In this document: positions 6,577 to 10,593 of the stretch, in pieces
Layout of the letters: each line of letters starts with the position of its first letter
How positions within the stretch are numbered: the first letter of the stretch is position 1
Assembly (NCBI GenBank): GCA_028691595.1
Contig: JAQUZA010000084.1
Coordinates: 1-10,593, forward strand
Reading direction: 5' to 3'
DNA length: 10,593 nucleotides
Source of the DNA: Candidatus Rifleibacteriota bacterium
GTDB lineage: Bacteria > Muiribacteriota > Ozemobacteria > Ozemobacterales > Ozemobacteraceae
The notes under the pieces: generated by a model
What the model saw: the letters and a program-made list of their open reading frames with translations, nothing else
Told to the model about the DNA's origin: nothing
Databases searched by the model: none
Translations under genes and position numbers: made by a program

Positions 6577-7617
6577 ATGGATATTCTCAAAATGATCGAA
6601 AAAGTTAAAACCGTCGGTGGCACCGAACTGCACATCAAGGTTGGTGCCAGGCCTCTTATGCGCAAAAACAAGTTCCTGCGCCATATGGATCTGCCAATTT
6701 TACACGAAGACGATATGAATGCTCTTCTGAAAGACTTGTTGAGTGAAGAAGACCGGCAAAAATTTACCAAACTCAGCTCTTATGAGGCGAATTTTTTTGG
6801 TAAACCACCCTGTAACTTCAGGTTGACGCTTTTTCATTCGCAACAGAAACCGGTAGCGCTGATAAAAATAATCAACAACAAGATTCCAACTCTTGAAGAG
6901 ATCAAGTTTCCCGACGCATTGACCCCGATTCTCGATGCCCGCAAAGGGATTTTCATTCTAGCCGGCCCGGCCCGTTCGGGTATTTCAACTTCTCTGGCGG
7001 CAATGGTTGAGCGAATCAATCAACTTCACCCCCGACATGTTCTCATTATCGAAGATCCGATCGAATTTCATTTTGAACAGAAGCGCTGCCGTATTTCACA
7101 GCGCCAGTTTCGCAAAGACATTCATCTGATCGAACAGGGCATTAATTTTGCCAAGCGCATGGATGTCGATGTTCTCGTAATTGGTGATTTGAAGCGCGAG
7201 ATTCCGTTTAAAAACATTATTGAATACGTTGCTGGCGGCCATTTTGTCATTCTCAGCATGCAGACCCTCGGCATAGTCAACACTCTTGAGAAATTCATTT
7301 TCTCGTTTGCCGAACCAGACAGGGAATACGTCTGCCAGGTGCTTGCTGAAAACCTGCAAGGCATTTGCTCACAAGCTTTGATCGGCGATATGGGGGGCAA
7401 ACGCATTGTGCCGGTTCACGAGACTCTGGTGATGAATAGTACCGCCATGAGTATCGTGCAAAAGGGCAAGATATCTCAACTTGAACCGAACATTATGAGT
7501 GTCGGGCCGGGCAGTCAGCTGTTTGCGCAGGTTGTGCAGAAGCTGTATCTTAAAAACGATCTTGAACGAACTGCCGGCGACGACTTTCTTGATTTTTATC
7601 GTGGCACCAGGGGGTAA
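6577..7617 (+). CDS. PilT-like pseudo-ATPase 4 (Walker A Lys replaced by Ile)
   Basis: A 346-residue PilT-family protein, 12 nt after PilT-like 3. The N-terminal motif is weak (GTELHI, 15-20). The P-loop reads GPARSGIST (130-138): the Walker A Lys is Ile 136 (codon ATT, 6982-6984), so normal phosphate binding should be lost. The Asp box LIIEDPIEF is intact, and the QR pair is kept (175-176). The Walker B region reads DVDVLVIGDLKR, with Asp 204 in place of the catalytic Glu and Lys in place of Arg. The His box reads SMQTLGIVNTLEKF, with Gln 229 in place of His. The retraction motif is eroded to AMSIVQK (290-296). Length and fold are kept and no frameshift or stop interrupts it, so it is probably a functional non-catalytic subunit. 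It is followed after 1 nt by a prepilin gene. Family assignment is firm; a dead active site follows from known PilT chemistry; the role is inferred. Confidence 0.87.
   Translation: MDILKMIEKVKTVGGTELHIKVGARPLMRKNKFLRHMDLPILHEDDMNALLKDLLSEEDRQKFTKLSSYEANFFGKPPCNFRLTLFHSQQKPVALIKIINNKIPTLEEIKFPDALTPILDARKGIFILAGPARSGISTSLAAMVERINQLHPRHVLIIEDPIEFHFEQKRCRISQRQFRKDIHLIEQGINFAKRMDVDVLVIGDLKREIPFKNIIEYVAGGHFVILSMQTLGIVNTLEKFIFSFAEPDREYVCQVLAENLQGICSQALIGDMGGKRIVPVHETLVMNSTAMSIVQKGKISQLEPNIMSVGPGSQLFAQVVQKLYLKNDLERTAGDDFLDFYRGTRG
7610..7614 (+). promoter_or_regulatory. Ribosome site that sets the prepilin start
   Basis: AGGGGG-like sequence (AGGGG at 7610-7614) lies 4 nt before ATG 7619, inside the last codons of PilT-like 4. 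With the prepilin cleavage motif 9 residues downstream, it favours ATG 7619 over the in-frame start at 7499, which would add 40 residues out of keeping with a prepilin leader. Confidence 0.5.
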
Positions 7618-7618
7618 T

Positions 7619-7999
7619 ATGAAGAGCTCTCTTCGCAGAACCGGTTTTACACTGATTGAAATGAGTGTGGTGGTTGCAATTATTGGTGTTCTTTACGCTT
7701 CTGTGGTTCCAATGTATGGCAAAACCATTTTGCGGGCCCGCGAAACAGCTCTGAAAAATAGTCTGCATACCTTTCGGGTCACTTTGAACAATTATTTCAA
7801 AGACCACGAAAAATGGCCCGAAAACATTGATGCACTGGTTAAAGAAGGTTATATCCGCAACATTCCGCCTGACCCTTTTACCGAAAAAAGCGATACCTGG
7901 GTGACCGTACCATCCGAACCGGATATCTCAGATGTTTACGACATAAAATCCGGTGCTGAGGGTCTCAGTCTCGATGGTATTCGTTATGCAGATTTCTGA
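7619..7999 (+). CDS. GspG-like prepilin/pseudopilin
   Basis: A 126-residue type IV pilin-like protein. The class III leader is short and basic (MKSSLRRTG), with the prepilin peptidase site after Gly 9, Phe at +1 and Glu at +5 (GFTLIEMSVVVAIIG). The hydrophobic helix runs to about residue 30 and continues as an amphipathic helix (RARETALKNSLHTF). The rest follows the GspG (T2SG) pattern: Y-F-x-D-H-x-x-W-P in the place of the usual Tyr-Pro region, then IPPDPF (82-87), and a C-terminal YDIKSGAEG...LDG stretch (107-120) like the calcium-loop region of major pseudopilins. It would be processed by a PilD-type peptidase, not in the window, and assembled into a pilus or pseudopilus at the inner membrane. 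It lies 1 nt after PilT-like 4 and overlaps the next gene by 14 nt. Pseudopilin of a secretion system or minor pilin of a T4P cannot be separated from this sequence alone. Confidence 0.9.
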   Translation: MKSSLRRTGFTLIEMSVVVAIIGVLYASVVPMYGKTILRARETALKNSLHTFRVTLNNYFKDHEKWPENIDALVKEGYIRNIPPDPFTEKSDTWVTVPSEPDISDVYDIKSGAEGLSLDGIRYADF

Positions 8000-8366
8000 G
8001 CGCCGTGGCGTTTCGTTGTTGGTGGTTACTGTAGCCATACTATTGATGGCTACAAGCCTGACGGTAGTCATTCCCCGGGCTGATCTAGAAGTGAGACGTG
8101 CCCGGGAAGCAGATCTTCGTTTTAAATTAGGTGAATTCAGGCGGGCGATAACCAAGTTTGTGCGCTGTCATGGCCGTCAGCCCGTCGGCCTCGAAGAATT
8201 AAAGCAAGACGCAGATGGTAACAGGTTTCTGCGCCGGGAATATCTTGACCCGATTACGGGCAGTTTTGACTGGCAGACCGGCATTGATACCGAAGGAAAT
8301 TTTTTTGTGCACTCGGCGAGCGAACAGGCAAGCATCGGTGGGGCTGCCTACAGTTCATTTCGTTAA
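7986..8366 (+). CDS. Degenerate GspG-like pilin paralogue without Glu+5
   Basis: A 126-residue protein from ATG 7986, overlapping the preceding prepilin by 14 nt. No good ribosome site precedes this ATG, so translation is probably coupled. ATG 7974 and GTG 7953 are alternative in-frame starts. It has a prepilin-like leader (SERRG, cleavage predicted after Gly 8) and a hydrophobic helix VSLLVVTVAILLMATSLTVV, but residue +5 is Val and not Glu. In that it resembles GspK/PilX-type minor pilins. The body still lines up with the preceding prepilin: RAREADLRFKLGEFRRAI against RARETALKNSLHTFRVTL, then LDPITG against PPDPFT, and a C-terminal SIGGAAYSSF against SLDGIRYADF in which the acidic residues are gone. 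It is probably a minor or tip pilin paired with its neighbour. The pairing is inference. Confidence 0.82.
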   Translation: MQISERRGVSLLVVTVAILLMATSLTVVIPRADLEVRRAREADLRFKLGEFRRAITKFVRCHGRQPVGLEELKQDADGNRFLRREYLDPITGSFDWQTGIDTEGNFFVHSASEQASIGGAAYSSFR

Positions 8367-8372
8367 CCTGAG

Positions 8373-10055
8373 TCAGGCTGAAGTCTTTTTTTCGAGAAGG
8401 TTACGGGCAAATTCAAGCCCCTGAGTATCAGTCTGACCAAGCATGCGGGCAATTTCTTCAACCCGCTCGGTCTCTTCGACACTTTTGATGGCGACTATAG
8501 TCTGATCTTTGCTCACAGTTTTGTTAACAGTAAAGTGCCGGCTGCCCTCTTTGGCAATCTGGTGCAAATGCGTGACCAGCAAAACCTGTTTTTCATTGCC
8601 AAGACTGCGCAGGCTTTCAGCTACTGCTTCTGCCGTTTTTCCGCCGATACCGGCATCTATTTCGTCGAAAACCAGTGTCGGAAGCGCGTCACAGCTGGCG
8701 AGAACTTTTTTGATTGCCAGAGCGACACGTGATAACTCACCACCCGAGGCTATTTTTCGCAAAGGGCCGCCCGGAGAGCCCGGGTTAAGAGAAACACAGA
8801 ATTCAACGTTCTCTGCCCCCCCGGAGCCGGGGTTGACGGGTATAAGATCGGCTTTGAAAATAGCGGCATTGAATCCGAGAGTTGCCATTTCCTGCGAAAC
8901 CTTGCGGTTGAGCATTTCTGCGAGTTTATGGCGCTCTTTGCTGATGCGGGTAGTGATATCTTTAAATTGTCTGTCTATGACATCATATTCTTTTTTTAAG
9001 CGATCCCGGGTCTGGTCAGGGGTCAGCAGTTCTTCGAGTTCGCGGCTGATACTTTCTTTCAGGGCGAACAGCCCGGAAAAATCAGTGCCATACTTGCGGC
9101 AGGTTTTTGAGATGACGGCGAGGCGTTCTTGTACCTGCTGCAGGCGTTCAGGGTCGAGGCCGGTGTTCTCAGCCATAGACTCAAGATCAGCTTCGAGAGC
9201 CTTGAGTTCGTAATAAAGACCGCTGGCGCGCTGAAAACATTCTTCAAAGTTCGAATCGAAGGCGGCAATTTTTTTGAGCTGTTCACCAGCCCTAAAGCTT
9301 TGTCTTGTTGCTCCGGCCTGTTCTTCGGTTCCGGAGAGCATTGAGACAGCCTGTTGCAGGCATGCTATGATCTGCTCGGAGTTGCTCAGACGCTTCAGGT
9401 CGTCTTTCAACGTTTCTTCTTCATTTGGGTCACAAAGATTCAGGGCGGTCAGCTCCTGTATACATGTCTGAAGCTCATTGATGCGGGTCGTCGACTGCTG
9501 CTGCCTGTTTTCTAGTTCAAGCAGTCTTTCTGTGAGCTTTTGTCGTTCACGAAAAACACCCTTAAGTTCAGCCAGGAAGTTTTTATGCGACTGGTTGCCG
9601 GTTCGGTCAAGCAGTTGCTTCTGGATTTCAGGAAGAAGAAGGGTCTGATGTTCGTTCTGGCCATGGATTTCCATGAGGTATGGCCCAAGCTGCTTCAAAA
9701 AGGCTGCGGTTGTCAGCAACCCGTTTACAAGTACTCGGCCGGTGCCTTCTTCTTTAAAGGTTCGGCAGATTGAAAGGGTCTCTGGAGATTCTTCGTTGCG
9801 AAAACCGGTTTCGTCAAGAAAAGCAGCCAATTCGTCATGAGCGGTGATCTTGAATTCTGCCTGAATTTTTGCACTGGTTTGCCCGGCCAGAACCAGGCCT
9901 GTTCTTGCCTTTTTGCCGAGGAGCAGCTTCACTGCTTCGAGAAGAACACTTTTGCCTGCGCCAGTTTCGCCAGTAATAACATTAAGACCGGGCGAAAAGG
10001 CAAGTTCGGCCTTTTTCATGAACAAAAAATTTTCGAGGAGGATTTCAACGATCAT
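8373..10055 (-). CDS. recN: DNA repair protein RecN
   Basis: A 560-residue SMC-like ATPase, close to the usual RecN length (about 550). It acts early in recombinational repair of double-strand breaks on the chromosome. It begins IVEILLENF and has Walker A GETGAGKS (29-36), the family motif HGQNEHQTLL (131-140), a long coiled-coil middle (about 160-390), the ABC signature SGGELSRVALAIK (437-449), Walker B PTLVFDEIDAGIGG (459-472) and the H-loop region VTHLHQIA (494-501). All are intact. The start at 10055 follows the upstream minus-strand gene by 17 nt, so the two are probably cotranscribed. No CTG-N10-CAG type SOS box was seen in that short gap. It runs convergently into the pilin gene, with only 6 nt between the two stop codons. 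It appears unrelated to the pilus operon. Confidence 0.97.
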   Translation of the reverse strand: MIVEILLENFLFMKKAELAFSPGLNVITGETGAGKSVLLEAVKLLLGKKARTGLVLAGQTSAKIQAEFKITAHDELAAFLDETGFRNEESPETLSICRTFKEEGTGRVLVNGLLTTAAFLKQLGPYLMEIHGQNEHQTLLLPEIQKQLLDRTGNQSHKNFLAELKGVFRERQKLTERLLELENRQQQSTTRINELQTCIQELTALNLCDPNEEETLKDDLKRLSNSEQIIACLQQAVSMLSGTEEQAGATRQSFRAGEQLKKIAAFDSNFEECFQRASGLYYELKALEADLESMAENTGLDPERLQQVQERLAVISKTCRKYGTDFSGLFALKESISRELEELLTPDQTRDRLKKEYDVIDRQFKDITTRISKERHKLAEMLNRKVSQEMATLGFNAAIFKADLIPVNPGSGGAENVEFCVSLNPGSPGGPLRKIASGGELSRVALAIKKVLASCDALPTLVFDEIDAGIGGKTAEAVAESLRSLGNEKQVLLVTHLHQIAKEGSRHFTVNKTVSKDQTIVAIKSVEETERVEEIARMLGQTDTQGLEFARNLLEKKTSA

Positions 10056-10072
10056 CTTATTTTGAGGCTTTC

Positions 10073-10593
10073 TTAGAAGATGCGCCGATTTTTCGACAGA
10101 CCCGGGGCTGCTGGGGTCCAGAAGACTTTTCTAATGCCGTGACCGGTATTACCGGCTTTAACAGTAGAAATTTCTTTAAGGGCGGTCATAATGTTCGATT
10201 TTCTTGCCGGAGCCGGAGAGCCCCTTTTGATGAGAGCGCTTATCTGAGTTGGATTAATCGGCCCTTCAAGCGGAATAAGGACAGGTTCCGGTTTTGGTGC
10301 AGCAGCAAGAATGATTGGCTTGTTGAGTGGTTCGGCTGGTATTTCCAGGCCCGGGCCGGCATAGTGAAGTGTCTCAAGCCTGGTTCCAGGGTAGTAAAAA
10401 GCAAGGATCTGTCGGGCGCTGTAGCCTATCAGTCCCATGCCAATGGCACCGTCCTGACACAAGCCGGCGCGGTGACCGAAATTTTTGTGAACCAGTTTGC
10501 GGGCGTTCCATGGCAATGGGTTGGCAACAAGCTTCGCCTGGGGTTTTGGCAGCCTGCCGGTTGGCTTGTTTCTGCGGAAATTGTTGCCGTAGG
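10073..10593 (-). CDS. SpoIID/LytB-domain protein, N-terminus beyond window edge
   Basis: The frame is open from the right edge to TAA at 10073-10075, giving 172 complete codons of the C-terminal part. A TTG at 10514-10516 is in frame but reading continues upstream of it, so it is not taken as the start. The segment NFGHRAGLCQDGAIGMGLIGYSARQILAFYYPGT (given here in pieces: NFGHRAGLCQDGAIGM, then GLIGYSARQILAFYYPGT) matches the end of the SpoIID/LytB domain, whose usual form is GHGVGLCQWGA...GY...IL..YYPGT. SpoIID proteins are lytic transglycosylase-like enzymes of the envelope; the catalytic region and any signal peptide would lie outside the window. About 95 residues follow the domain, rich in Pro, Ala and Lys (for example APKPEPVLIPLEGP), ending in a basic tail; this extension is of unknown role. 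Gly is replaced by Arg in the usual HGVG (here HRAG). recN follows 17 nt downstream. Confidence 0.85.
   Translation of the reverse strand, partial: YGNNFRRNKPTGRLPKPQAKLVANPLPWNARKLVHKNFGHRAGLCQDGAIGMGLIGYSARQILAFYYPGTRLETLHYAGPGLEIPAEPLNKPIILAAAPKPEPVLIPLEGPINPTQISALIKRGSPAPARKSNIMTALKEISTVKAGNTGHGIRKVFWTPAAPGLSKNRRIF

Noticed and set aside
6199..6684. Minus-strand open frame of 161 codons across the PilT-like 3/4 junction
   Set aside because: Antisense shadow of two conserved genes, with no recognisable motif.
5518..7617. PilT-like 3 and 4 as pseudogenes
   Set aside because: No frameshift or premature stop, full family length, good ribosome sites and retained fold motifs. Active-site loss alone does not show decay.
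7499..7618. In-frame start at 7499 for the prepilin
   Set aside because: It adds 40 residues lying inside PilT-like 4 and buries the prepilin leader. ATG 7619 has a ribosome site and a normal leader length.
8367..8392. Possible terminator between the pilin operon and recN (CCTGAGTCAGG followed by a T-run)
   Set aside because: The inverted repeat has a 1-nt centre, so only a 3-bp stem with a usable loop can form, and the T-run is inside the recN coding sequence. Too weak to annotate.
8509..9213. Plus-strand open frame of 234 codons opposite recN
   Set aside because: Shadow of recN, whose Walker A, signature and Walker B motifs are all intact on the minus strand. The Ser/Arg-rich translation is typical of an antisense frame.

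Overview
The window reads as a piece of the chromosome of a diderm (Gram-negative type) bacterium, densely coded and of roughly balanced base composition. No rRNA, tRNA, CRISPR array, transposase or phage gene was seen. The mix of PilT-family ATPases, GspG-like pseudopilins, HEAT/TPR repeat proteins, a SpoIID/LytB protein and RecN does not fix a phylum. A deep-branching uncultured lineage (for example Riflebacteria-like, or a deltaproteobacterial relative) is only a guess.

Layout. On the minus strand, 1-1066 holds the first 355 codons of a HEAT-repeat protein that runs off the left edge. A 151-bp divergent intergenic region (1067-1217) follows, with a promoter candidate on each strand. From 1218 to 8366 there is one tight plus-strand gene array: PilT-like ATPase 1 (1218-2291), PilT-like 2 (2304-3341), a HEAT+TPR protein (3338-5491), PilT-like 3 (5518-6564), PilT-like 4 (6577-7617), a GspG-like prepilin (7619-7999) and a second, degenerate pilin-like protein (7986-8366). 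Gaps are -14 to +26 nt, so it is very probably one operon. Two minus-strand genes then converge on it: recN (8373-10055) and, 17 nt upstream of recN, a SpoIID/LytB-domain protein open at the right edge (10073-10593).

How it may work. The centre of interest is the four-paralogue PilT set. All four keep the family length (about 346-357 residues) and the full fold from the N-terminal ASDLHL-type motif to the C-terminal motor domain, but the catalytic motifs decay in different ways. Copy 1 is canonical. Copy 2 has the Walker B catalytic Glu replaced by Lys. Copy 3 keeps Walker A but has lost the Walker B Glu, the His-box His and the Asp-box Asp. Copy 4 has lost the Walker A Lys. All four reading frames are intact, which argues for kept, specialised pseudo-ATPases rather than pseudogenes. 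One hypothesis is a hetero-oligomeric PilT ring with one catalytic and three non-catalytic or regulatory subunits, a HEAT/TPR scaffold made from the same operon, and two pseudopilins as the moved fibre or its tip. No PilB, PilC, PilD, PilM-Q or GspD gene is in the window, so the membrane platform would have to be encoded elsewhere. The sequence shows the motif changes directly. The mixed-ring model is inference.
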